Below, in pieces: positions 24,901-36,245 of a DNA stretch of 64,000 bases. Position 1 is the first letter of the stretch. Every line of letters starts with the position of its first letter. Origin of the DNA: Bullera alba (taxonomy: Eukaryota > Basidiomycota > Tremellomycetes > Tremellales > Bulleraceae); NCBI GenBank assembly GCA_001600095.1, contig BCIX01000004.1:1182586-1246585 (forward strand), read 5' to 3'. The notes beneath the pieces were generated by a model. The model was not told the origin of the DNA, did not search any database, and saw only the letters and a list, made by a program, of their open reading frames with translations. Both the position numbers and the translations under genes were made by a program.

Positions 24901-24962
24901 CGTTGAGCACCGAACATGAATCTAGTACGCCCGGACCGGAGGGAAGGCTGGGCTGGGTGTAG
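21908..24962 (+). CDS. MAP-kinase-phosphatase-like protein with rhodanese and dual-specificity phosphatase domains
   Basis: Three exons (21908-22466, 22561-24093, 24139-24962) give 971 aa. After about 220 low-complexity residues there is a rhodanese/CH2-like domain. It reads IIIVDTRPLGDFLTSHLPRS, then SNVSIPSLIFKRF, which in MAPK phosphatases supports kinase docking through a basic KRFKK stretch. The catalytic domain begins near IVSTILPSFLYLGPE and contains MRDIVEESG and the active-site loop VHCKAGKSRSVTVVLAYLI, with Cys and Arg of the HCX5R motif present. It would remove phosphate from Tyr and Thr of MAP kinases. The third intron-exon boundary falls just before that loop. A Gly/Ser/Glu-rich tail of about 200 residues follows. 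Which MAP kinase it acts on cannot be told. Confidence 0.88.
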
Positions 24963-25180
24963 TACAGTGAGACTAGTAAACACATGCATCGTGCCGTGCG
25001 TGGCCTGGTCAAGGCCTTATGACTACGAGTACAACAAGCTGCTAATATGGTACAGTGCTGGAGTACAGGATACAACCCGATCGTAGGCCGGTGTCGTGAG
25101 ACGTACGTGGGAGCGTGAAGTCGTAACAAGGCGTGAAGGTCGTGAGGCAAGACAAGAGTGAAGAGAGTGAGTGGCGGGGT

Positions 25181-26273
25181 CTACCATGGAGGACGCCAGT
25201 TCGACACGATGGTATTACCATCCCTCCCCCCACACCTCTCGGCACCAAATGTCTCTCTTCGACACGGGGGCGTCAGGTCTGTCAACCCTTGTTCGGGATA
25301 GGCTTCAAGTACGATGTCTTCTGGTGGTTGGAAAGGCAGTCGTTCCTCCCAGCCTGGCGAACCTGGAACAGCACAGATCAGTATCATAGAGGCGCAAAGT
25401 GGATCGAAGGACGTACCGTCAATGACCTGCTGGATCACTGGGTCTTTTACTACGAAGCGCCCGTGAGGGGTTTCGATCGAAATGTCCGTCACTTGTGTCT
25501 AAGCAGTATCAATAAGCAGGAAGCTGAGATTTGGTTTGGAGACTGACCGTGAACTCAATGTCGTCCTCTTCCGGTATCGGCGTTCCAAAGACAGCTATCA
25601 CTCTCCCTCCTATCACCCTCTCTTCGCAATTTTGTCCCCGACCTCCCCGTCCAGCTTGACTTTCATCACCCGTCTAATCGCCATCAGCGGTTACCAAGGG
25701 GATATTGGGAGGTGGTCACCTACCATGTGAATGTGCAGGAGGCCCTGTAATTGGACTGCGATGAGGACGCTCAGGTGGAGTAGGTGTCGACGGTATCGCG
25801 CCGGAAAGTCAATCTCCTCTTGATGGGCACGGTGTGCCGCGGCGAGTAGCTGATCCCAAAGTCAGCTCTCCCAGATAGCAGCAGTATGAAGAGGAAGGAG
25901 TAGAGGGGTAGAGGGTACATACCCTGGAGCCGAGATATACTCTGCCCGGGAGGCGAGGGCGTGGGTATCCGTCCAAAGGGGCTTCCTCCAGAACGACTCT
26001 CACCCTGTTCTCATCATTAAACCAATCGGTGATCTCGCGCGCTAGACCCTCTGACACGGGCGCTACACCCTCCTCCACCTGCCAGCCTGCACTCTCCTGC
26101 AGTGCAGCGATACAAGTTTGTATAGACGCTGGCAGGAGGCATAGGCGTCGAGCAATGGCCAGCGCGTGGTCTAATGCTGGGATGGCGAGCTGAAAGTCGC
26201 ACTCGCCCACCCCGTCGAATAGGAAGGTTGTGGTGCCACCAGAGCCAGCCTCAGAGTCGACGTCGTCACTCAT
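25181..26273 (-). CDS. Unrecognised multi-exon protein divergent from PRMT1
   Basis: I do not recognise the family. Coding frames join through canonical introns: an open exon ending ...RVYLGSR at about 25923, then LLAAAHRAHQEEIDFPARYR to HIHM, GDESQ... to IPEEDDIEFT, TQVTDISIETPHGRFVVKDP, and a last exon ending NTIVSNWRPPW at 25181. The first ATG in frame is at 26273 (MSDDVDSEAGSG). The frame stays open without ATG to about 26441 and reads smoothly (LVPVQRELVILVNHD), so the true start is probably in an upstream exon. The middle is helical (ALDHALAIARRLCLLPASIQ). No membrane segment or catalytic motif is evident. It shares a short upstream region with the PRMT1 gene. Confidence 0.65.
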
Positions 26274-26441
26274 GCTGTCGTGGTTGACGAGAATGACCAA
26301 CTCTCGCTGGACTGGCACCAGGCTGACCGTAGCTGTCAGTTGCGACTCTGTGACAAGCTCTGCAGGGAGGTGTTTTGGAGGTGTTGGCAGGTGGCCACCA
26401 GCGGTCGTCACGGCTATCGATGGACCGGAGCCACGTGGCAC

Positions 26442-26660
26442 ACCTCGCCACCCATCACCCGTTGATAATCTCCCCGCTAATAGCTACGGTGAATGCCACG
26501 TCACCCTGTATGCCACGTGTTTTGTTTTGACAGCTCGGCTCTGCAGGAATTTCAGAAAGTTGACCCAAGTTGACCGTATAGTCACCGTCGTACAAGTCAT
26601 CAACACGGACATTACTACTTCCTCTTCATAATCTCTCCCGCCCAGCTCCAACACGTCAAC
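26442..26660. promoter_or_regulatory. Divergent promoter, unknown gene / PRMT1
   Basis: About 220 bases or slightly more separate the two divergent genes. It may also contain a first exon of the left gene. No TATA box seen. Confidence 0.4.
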
Positions 26661-28381
<1,721 letters not shown>

Positions 28382-28761
28382 ACCCCTCTTCATTTCCATC
28401 GCCCGCTCTCGCTATCTCTGTCGCAATTCGCCTGGGTCGATCAGGTACTAAAAACGGCAACGAGTGCCGCCAGTGGACAAAGCTTCGGACGGGATGGAGC
28501 GGTGTTCGTCCTGGAGATAGAATATACCCCTTCAGGCATGCATGATTACCCAACTAGTCACGGAAGTAGGCATTCGTGCAAGGTTCAGGACCTTGTACAT
28601 GCTCCAGGACTTTTGACCGGTCATGGCAGGAGGCATCTGTGCATTGGCAAGAAACAAGTTGACGATTGCTGGCTTGGTTTGCTTTAGTTGCTTTGATTTG
28701 TTTGATGCTTGCGGTTTAGCTGATACAACGATTGCTTTCAACGGATATTCCCTCTCTCTTC
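28382..28761. other. Convergent intergenic region
   Basis: 380 bases between the PRMT1 stop and the stop of the ubiquitin protease on the other strand. It must hold both 3' ends. No coding sequence supported. Confidence 0.5.
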
Positions 28762-31700
28762 TTAGACTTTTACTTTTTCATACTACCCACCGTGTCAGCC
28801 GTGATCAAGAGCGCAAGGCCCGCAACACCGATGGACTCACGAAACAGATATACGCCTTGGCCTTTAGGACTTCTTCGATACTAGCCAGTCGGATCGACGT
28901 GCTACGGGGGACAACGCGTCAATGACATGGTGGGCGGCTTGACTCGGCTTACTCACTCGGAACAATAGCACCAGACCCTCTTGTCCTTCTTACCGGCCGG
29001 CTGTCCGGCTTTCGGCACGCTCGTCCTCGAGGCATTGGGGCTCGTCTGAGCGCTATTGCTAGCGCTGGCCGGCATCGACTTGTGACCCCCGCCTGCACTT
29101 TGGTCCAGGGCCAGATTTGACATGTTCTCCGTGACCTGCTCCGACTCGACTTGGATCGCCGAAGGGTCGCCAAACATCTTTCCAGGGTCGACTAGGACGT
29201 AGGCGATGTAATGCCCTCCGACCATGGAGCCCAAATGGACAACAAGGGCGTAGAGGCGGTACATGACCGGCTCCCTCTCTGGTCCCTTTTCCACACTTTG
29301 CCAATCCATATACGGTGCTCTCGGGCCGGAAGGCGTCGGAACGAGTTTATAGTCGTGCCTATCGGGGGCCATGTACGGTGCCAGGTCCAGCATCTCCGGA
29401 AAGGAGACGTAGTCGTCCATCTTTTTCAGGTCGTAAAACGAGGTAAAAGTGAGACCAGATTTGTGCGTCTGTTTGAATCGCTTGAAATGGAACACGAGCA
29501 CTTCGGGCGCTTTGGCAATGAGGTATCGCTTGAATGCGCGTCTCATGACGAAATGACTCGATTTCCGACGTGTTGGCTTGGGTCGCATCGATCCCACGGG
29601 CAGGTCCATCTGTGGAGGGGGTTCGTCTTCGCTCGAGCTCTCGCTCAAACCGTCCGACTCGCCGTCGTCCTCGCCTTCCAGAGTGCCGGCGTGGTCGGGA
29701 ATGTCGAGCGTGGGCACGTCGACGGTAGCGAGAGACTCTTGATCCGCCAGACCGCCAGATTCAGAGGAGAAGACCGAAGCGGCAGAGGGGGCGATGTTAG
29801 GGGAATCGCCTGGGACGGCAACATCGTCATTGTCCCCAGACTCGAGCACCCTTCGAAGCGGGGATGGCGCACGTTGCGACTGTGCCGCCGAGGACCGAGA
29901 GGTCGTCGAGCTCGCACGACCCAACCGCCTCTCCTCTCCGACTGGCAGGGACGATTGTGATCGGGCCAGATCCGACTCTGAGCCCGAGACGATGGAAATT
30001 GAAGGTGGAGGCGCTTTGCTCGAACGGAGATGGGGCGAAGTCTCCAGCTCTGGCTCTTCGTATAGCGTATTATGGTGGTTTTGGTATTTCCCAGACTTGA
30101 CCTTCCAGCATTTTCTACACGCAAACGCATTCTCTCCCTCCAATACCTCGACAGAGGTGAAGTTCCGCAGACTCTCCTCTAGACCACTGTCAGCCGGAAT
30201 GTCCAGCGAATGGAGTGCCGCCCCGTCGCCCGAGTTGGCGGCATGTAGCCGAGCGAGCGGATCGTCGTGGTGGTGCTGGCCGCCATTTGGCCCAGCTAGG
30301 ATTCTGGAGATGTAAGCCGCTTGAGCGGGAGTAGGACCTGGGCCATGACTCGAGCCGTGCAGACCAAGCAGGGAACGGTGGTGAGCGGAAGTATTTGGTG
30401 ATCCGGGGATGCTGGTCGCAGGAGGAGTCTTGTCCGGGTCCACGATGGACGAGGACGAACTGCTTGAAGGCCGGGAAGCCTTCTTGTCCTTGTCTTTACT
30501 ATCCCGTCGACCTTTGTTGAACCCGAATCCGCCTTTCAGACTGGCGATGACCGAGCTGTTCCTCCTCACCCCGTTCGAGTTCGAGTCGTGGACGATCGGT
30601 CGGTCGTCTTGATCCATGCTCTTCCGCCTATCGCTCTCAGAGACAGATGTCCTGCGCTCAGAGTCTGATAGCTCGGATTCGGAGATTGTGTCGTGGCTGC
30701 TGAGATGAGCGTCCGAGCCGGATGTTTTGCGGAGGGAGGACGATTTTGACTTTAGACCGAATGCCGCCTTGAGCTTGTCGCGCTAATAGTGAATGTCAGC
30801 GGTTGATGCGACTCAAGGAGGTGATGCTCACTTTTCTTGGCTTTGGCGCATCGCCCTTGAGACTTAGCGAGATGTCGAGGAAGCCTTCATACGTGTGGGA
30901 TACCTGAGAGGTTCAGCTTGTTTCTGCCAAATTCCACTCGAAGTATACTCACGCTCTTGCAATTTTCGCACACCACCACACTCGCCAGCAATCCACCAAA
31001 GAGCACATCGACAAACGGGATCAACATTTCATTCTCGGGAATCTCCTTGATTTCCACTGCTTGTGAGTGTGGCTCGCCAAGACCCAAATGCCCGTCGAGA
31101 TCGCGCGGTGTTGGCAATATAGTCGCCTTTCTCGTCGGCGACGACGGTGCCGATGGCGCTGGGGAAGGGAGTGGAGAGGCCATTGGACTGATCCCATCTT
31201 TGGGTAATTTCCGTCTCCGCTTGTTCTTCCCCAATGGCGGCTGCGGCTGTACACGTTTGATAATGTCCTTTTCCTCCATCTCCATGCTGTCGAGCAAGTG
31301 CCTCAACAGCTCGTGGGCGTCTTGCTGCATGTATTCGTCGTACTGGTCATACTTCTTGGCCATCTCCCGCAGGAGGTGATGCAGCCTCATTGAGCGACCG
31401 CTCGACGTCTCTCCGCTGCCGTAGGTCCCTCCTCCGCCATCCTTCATCTTCCATGATTTCTGGAGACACGCCACGAACGTCTTGGTCACCGGGAGCAGGG
31501 GGTACAAAGGCGGTTCTAGCGCTTCGGGAAGGAGTGAGGGGATCCGATTGAACGGCAGCGCCGGAGGCGGCAGGAGGGACGTTGGCGAGGGAACCAATTG
31601 GCCATGTGGTGAAGAGTTCAAGAGAGAGATGAGCGGCGTGGTGGCGCTCAACTACGTGCCAATGAGCTATCAGATTTCGGGAACGTTACAACAAGCTATA

Positions 31701-31940
31701 GCTGGTGCTCACGGCTTGAAAAGTCGAGTTGAGGAAACACGTATTTTGCTCGTTGACAATGCCAATTGGTTTCAAAGCGGTAGGCAGGCCCAACGCCGGG
31801 CTGGCAACGGCCACATCTCCACTTGGCTTCCTCTGCCTCGCATCCATCTGAGGGCTGGATACATGTGGAGTGACCAATTCGTTCGTCGCCGAGGCTTCTG
31901 ATATCGAGGGCCGAGGGGTGACCACCGGCGAAGACGACAT
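28762..31940 (-). CDS. Ubiquitin carboxyl-terminal hydrolase, USP family (USP16/45-like)
   Basis: A cysteine protease that removes ubiquitin from proteins. Six exons sum to 968 aa: 31713-31940, 30953-31651, 30832-30903, 28957-30782, 28841-28901 and 28762-28782. The Cys box is IVNEQNTCFLNSTFQA, interrupted by the first intron right after it. EYMQQDAHELLRHLLDSME is the QQDAxE box. Two CxxC pairs (VVVCENCKS and FACRKCWK) form the zinc ribbon. APEVLVFHFKRF and GSMVGGHYIAYV hold the second half and the catalytic His. WCYCSDTSIRLASIEEVLKA and AYICFYEKVKV end the domain. Long Ser-rich insertions (about residues 190-260 and 340-600) sit between the CxxC pairs and after the ribbon. Closest overall layout is the USP16/45 group (inference). 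No N-terminal zinc-finger UBP domain is present. Confidence 0.92.
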
Positions 31941-32573
31941 TACGGGCGGGCGGTCAAGGGGTCGAGGGCAGTGTCACCAATATGTACGTTCCGAACAGCC
32001 CAGAGTCGCTTGGCCTCAAGATAGCGGAGTGATGGGTCGAGCTGAGACTGGGATTGAGAGCATACACAGAGGCGAGGAGTTTCGACTGACGACAGAACCC
32101 CTCAATGCGTAGAGTGACAGAGCGAGTGCGACTTGAGTGATAGAAGGAGCACAGGCTCGGCAGGACGGAAGCAAATTAATAGCGATCAAACACCCTGAAT
32201 TCCCCGTTTGCCGGCCTCCGCCGCTCGCCGCTCACTCCGCACTCTACGGGGAGCAGTCGTCGACTTCTGCAGACGAGCGACTGGCCATGAAGGTCTGCTG
32301 CCATAGCTGCCACTGGTAGCTGCGGGCTGCAGCTGCTCACGACCACGCATCCTCGTTGTAATTTCCGTCCTCTTGGTCGTTGCCGAAGGACGATTCATCG
32401 AGGGTCTCTCTTACAAACCGCTCCCCGCGGCGGCAGGGACGTAATTCGATCAGACTAAGCGACCCTAGGCGACCCTCCGAGTTCCCCACAGCTGCCCTTC
32501 GGTCTCCTTCGGTCTCCGGAAATTTCGACCTGCCCTTTGCCGCAGGATGCGGCAACGCCGGGATATGACGGGC
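31941..32573. other. Intergenic, promoter of the ubiquitin protease
   Basis: 633 bases between two same-strand genes. It includes a tandem duplication of TTCGGTCTCC near 32500-32518. No supported coding sequence. Confidence 0.45.
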
Positions 32574-33448
32574 TTATTGGTTTCCAGGCGTCTCGTCGGC
32601 TGTATCCAGTCAGTATGTGCTCAAGAGAGTTGATGATCAATCTCACCGTTCAAGATGCCCTTCTTGACCAACTCCTCCGGGGCGGGTCTGGAGGCGAGCT
32701 CCTTATCCAGCTTGTCCTGATCACAATGGTCAGCCTAGAGTCGGGAGCTCCGCGGGTCTCCGGGGTACTCACACCTAGCATGGACTTCTCCAGCTCGGCC
32801 TTCTTGCCAGCTAGGCTATCTCCGGGCTCGCCTGACGAGTGGTTCTTGGTCAGCTCAGAACGAGGCATGTCTCATATGTGAAGCTGAGAGAAGTATTCCG
32901 AGGTATCTGCTCCGATATGAAGTCATCGAGCATGGGTGAGGCCGATACAAGGACCCCCAATTCCACTTCCCATCCCAGACAAACCACTCACCCTTGAGGA
33001 TACCCTTCTCCTGCAAGTCACTGGCATCTGGCCTGCTCTGGAACAGCTTCTCCAGCTTTGCCTTATCGGCCGCACTCTCCGGCTCGAGGTCGTGGCTCTT
33101 GTCGACTCCGCCGACGGGAACACCGGGGGCGGGAACGATACTGGGAGCCAAGGTGTGAGCACCCTGGTGGACAGCAACACCAGCTTGGCCCAACACGCCC
33201 CCGGTGGCAGTCGCAGCTTGACCAGCGAGCGCTTTGGCCTGCTCGGTGATTTGAGCAGTGGTCTCGCTGTTGTATGCCTGAGAGGCGAGGTTTTGTGTCG
33301 TGGTAGCGGCTTGGACGGCGGCGTTGCTGACCGTCGTGGCGGCCGAGCTGGCGGCGGCTTTGGCTTGTTCGAGAATTCCAGCTGGCAAGGGGGTGTCAGC
33401 TGATTAGACCCGGCTCGAGGAAGTAACAGCTATGAGTCACTCACACAT
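32574..33448 (-). CDS. Small protein with two RPEL motifs
   Basis: RPEL motifs bind monomeric actin in the MRTF and Phactr proteins. The two here are KLEKLFQSRPDASDLQEKGI and DKLDKELASRPAPEELVKKG, each followed by IL, with the Arg-Pro and the E/D-L and I-L positions of the consensus. Five exons join to 182 aa: 33445-33448, 32992-33381, 32773-32831, 32647-32716 and 32574-32599. The first exon is only ATGT, so the protein starts MSGILEQAKAAASS rather than at the internal MPAGIL reading. The first half is an Ala/Thr/Gln-rich amphipathic repeat (LASQAYNSETTAQITEQAKA), possibly a membrane- or lipid-adsorbing helix. It is much shorter than animal RPEL proteins and has no SAP or phosphatase-binding part. 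Actin binding is by homology only. Confidence 0.78.
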
Positions 33449-33758
33449 TGTATTTGTTAGTGTATAGATGGTTGATGTTGAACACCAATCCAAGGTGGAT
33501 CCCTCCATCTCACAAGACGTCGAGGAGGATTCCAGCGAGCGCGGTTACGTCATTAAAGATAACGCTTGGAAGTTACCCAAAGTGGTAATTAGACTCGGGA
33601 TCTCACCTCCACCTGGGGTCCTGGAGTGACTGGCTCGCTGAGTCGCTGCTCAAGTCGCTGCTGCACCTTGCTGCACTGTCCGTAGATGCAGGGGCAGGAA
33701 AGTAGCTGCTGTAGTTAGAGGCCACTGGGCTTTATCGCACTCCTCCAGATAGCACAAC
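33449..33758. promoter_or_regulatory. Divergent promoter, RPEL protein / GNAT
   Basis: 310 bases separate the two divergent start codons. No coding sequence; includes a CTGGAGTGACTGGCTCGCTG-like run with short direct repeats of GTCGCTGCT near 33646-33664. Confidence 0.4.
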
Positions 33759-34346
33759 ATGACCAACTATCAGACCTCCTCAGATGGTACATCAGTGCCT
33801 GGCAACAAAACCGCCTCCCCATCTGGAATCATCTTTCGGAAAGCTAAAGACGGCGATGCCGCTGGAATCGCTACAGTCGGAGCCGACGTCTTCAGAACGG
33901 CTTTCGCGCACAGCTGCTCCAAGCAGGACATGGACGACTTTCTCAACTCTCACTACACCGCAACCATCATCCTCTCCGAACTGCACAATCCCGCTCGACA
34001 CTACTTTGTGGCGTTGACAGCGGGAGACGATCGCGTTGTTGGCTTTTCATCCCTTGCAACGGATACCTCGGAGCCCTGTGTCGAGAAATACGGGGATAGG
34101 ATCGAGCTACAGCGGATATACGTGGACAATGCGCATCATGGGAAAGGACTAGCCCAGGTCTTGATGGATATGGCATTTGGCAAGGCGAGAGAGTTGGGCG
34201 GGAGGTATATCTGGCTAGGGGTGTGGCAGGATAATGTAAAGGCGTACCGGTTTTACAACAAGTTGGGCTTTGAGAAAGTTGGAGAGCATACCTTCATGGT
34301 GGGGAGCGACGAGCAAACGGACTGGATCGTCATCAGGGAGTTGTAG
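33759..34346 (+). CDS. GNAT-family N-acetyltransferase
   Basis: A 195-residue single-exon acetyltransferase using acetyl-CoA. The fold is readable: IIFRKAKDGDAAGIATVGAD (strand 1, helix 1), HYFVALTAGDDRVVGFSSLA (strands 2-4), ELQRIYVDNAHHGKGLAQVL with the pyrophosphate-binding Q/R-x-x-G-x-G/A signature as HHGKGLA, and IWLGVWQDNVKAYRFYNKLG with the family's N-x-x-A-x-x-F-Y block. Then GFEKVGEHTFMVG. The layout resembles small-molecule or polyamine acetyltransferases related to bacterial PaiA (inference). It is intronless, whereas almost every neighbour has four or more introns, which is compatible with acquisition by transfer or retroposition. The substrate is unknown. Confidence 0.88.
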   Translation: MTNYQTSSDGTSVPGNKTASPSGIIFRKAKDGDAAGIATVGADVFRTAFAHSCSKQDMDDFLNSHYTATIILSELHNPARHYFVALTAGDDRVVGFSSLATDTSEPCVEKYGDRIELQRIYVDNAHHGKGLAQVLMDMAFGKARELGGRYIWLGVWQDNVKAYRFYNKLGFEKVGEHTFMVGSDEQTDWIVIREL

Positions 34347-34730
34347 GCATGAGTCAATTCCACTGGGCAAAATTTGTAGGCATCTAGGAAGGGGGTCGCG
34401 CGACATAGACAAGCCAGTCCGCACGACGACCATGCATTGCATTTGATCACTTGCGCAACGAGGCTCTCCTCCTCCTGCAACTAAGCCTCAGGTTTCCGAG
34501 GCAATCGCGAATAGAAGTCACGCAGTGTCTGACTGTTTGATCGGCTGGTATCCCAGAGGTGGTTCGTGACAGGCAGGTACCGCGAGCTGCTGGTGGGCCA
34601 TCTTGACGGACCCGCAGTTTGTAGCTGGTGGTGGATGACGGCTTCCAGACGTATGATCGGCGTTCCGACCATGGCCGACGGACCAAGCTGGACTGTTGAT
34701 CTGGCCCGACGAGCGTGATCACAAGGCGCC
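34347..34730. other. Convergent intergenic region
   Basis: 384 bases between the GNAT stop and the stop of the IMPACT-family gene. Both 3' ends lie here; nothing else seen. Confidence 0.45.
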
Positions 34731-35828
34731 TCATCGAGCGGCTCCCGTATCTTCTTCCACCCTTGCCCGCTCCATCGCCGCCCAGCCGACTTTCCCCTCC
34801 AGCGCCTTTTTCGTATTCTCCTTCGCCTTGACCAAACGCTCGAGCCGGAGTATATCGTCAATTTCGTCGTATTTCCCTTCTGAGCCACCTTTGCCATTCT
34901 GCTTGGGATCAACTGATAGGATTGGCGATCCGGGAGGGTTTATCGTATCCCTCAAAGACTGAATTTCGTCGTCGAGAGCCTCCAGGCCCTGCCTCAGGTC
35001 TCTGAGCGTGGAGAGCTTTTGAAGAGCGTTCAAGGAGGTCTTTGCCGTTAGACCAATATGCTGGAACCGGATCGGCTGGTGACTATCAGTTCCTCTACCA
35101 TGCTATTTGAAGGGACACTGCTAGATTCTCAACTTACACCTAGCATATCTCCTCCGTACTATCGGTACGTCAGCCATAAGCGTGATGAACAAGTATACAT
35201 CCAAGGAGAAGACCTACCCATCGGCAGCAAACGGTCAAGACGTCGACGCCGCGCTCATCCTTCAAGATCCTCAACACCCTCTCCCCGCCAAACTTCTCTC
35301 CGTCATCGTTATACGTCTCTAGCAGCTGTTATCCACTTCAGCACAAGCTTCTTGATGGGCGCATGAACGCACCTGATAGTCATCGTCTCCCTTGGTTCCA
35401 TCCTTGCCCTCTTTTAGACATAGGGTTCGTATAGCCCACATTCGGTGATCAGGCTCACGAGCCCTTTGCTTGCCTTTATTGCTCGTCACCATACCCTCTC
35501 CGTCCTGGAACGCGCCGTCCCCAGCCTCTGTCACCGCATCACTGACATGACTAACGACGTTGAGGTCGCGAACCATCCTCCGAGCCTCCTTCGCCAGTGC
35601 CGCCTCGGAGGTAATATGCGCCGGGGGCATGAACGAGATTGAGAAGGACAGAAAGGTTGAGGTGGAATCGTGTAGCGGAGGTGAATTGGTCATTAAGGGA
35701 GGAGGCAGGTCTGGATGCAGCCAGGCATGTAGGCTTTGTGGTCGAGGAGGGGATAAGTCCGGTCGAGAGCGTTTAGAGGAGTCTTGGCCCGAGGACGGTC
35801 CGGCTTCTGAAGACGGCCGTTTCGACAT
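34731..35828 (-). CDS. IMPACT/UPF0029 family protein
   Basis: Four exons (35373-35828, 35218-35325, 35138-35158, 34731-35075) give 309 aa. The UPF0029 domain reads STFLSFSISFMPPAHITSEA at its start and later DHRMWAIRTLCL, then the signature YNDDGEKFGGERVLRIL, VLTVCCRWYGGDMLG and PIRFQHIGL. The W-Y-G-G motif is cut by two introns, and GGDMLG falls in a 21-nt micro-exon. IMPACT/Yih1 relatives bind Gcn1 and restrain Gcn2 kinase, but those have an N-terminal RWD domain. Here the N-terminus is instead about 40 low-complexity residues. The C-terminus is a predicted coiled coil (LQKLSTLRDLRQGLEALDDE) absent from Yih1. So it is a divergent member; the Gcn2 link is only an inference. Confidence 0.82.
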
Positions 35829-36245
35829 GTCGAGCGAGAGCAAAGCGAGAGTGGCAGACCTCCAATGTTCGCGTGGACAGATCAAGCGGGTGGAGCACTC
35901 CTGACGCTTCTCCCTCCTACTGTGGCCTGATACCCAGCGGGCCAGCCTCTTCTCAAGCAGCCGACCACACCTGCAAGTGCTGTAGACTGTAGACGATGGT
36001 GTGCAGCGGTTAGAGCGATCTGTGTCCATCCAACACGAAATCGCAAATACGCTCTGTGAGTTCGACGTCACCAAAGCTGGGCGCGGCGCCGGCCGGAAAG
36101 ACGGGTCCGTGCCTGAACCCACCACAGCGTTCGTCGTCGCACCGGCTTCAAGCTTGTCTTCAACCTCCTACCTGCACTGTGAGGACCGATAGTGCTTTGT
36201 CGAGTCGCTTGTCCCTTGTCTACTCCCAGCAGTCTATCTGCCACC
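35829..36245. promoter_or_regulatory. Divergent promoter, IMPACT-like / twinfilin
   Basis: 417 bases between two divergent genes. No supported coding sequence and no clear TATA box. Confidence 0.4.

Noticed and set aside
29211..29960. 249-codon plus-strand frame
   Set aside because: It is the shadow of the ubiquitin protease exon on the other strand.
33381..33388. MPAGILEQ as start of the RPEL protein
   Set aside because: It is not preceded by a proper start: the ATG at 33448 spliced to 33381 gives MSGILEQ with a canonical intron and correct phase.
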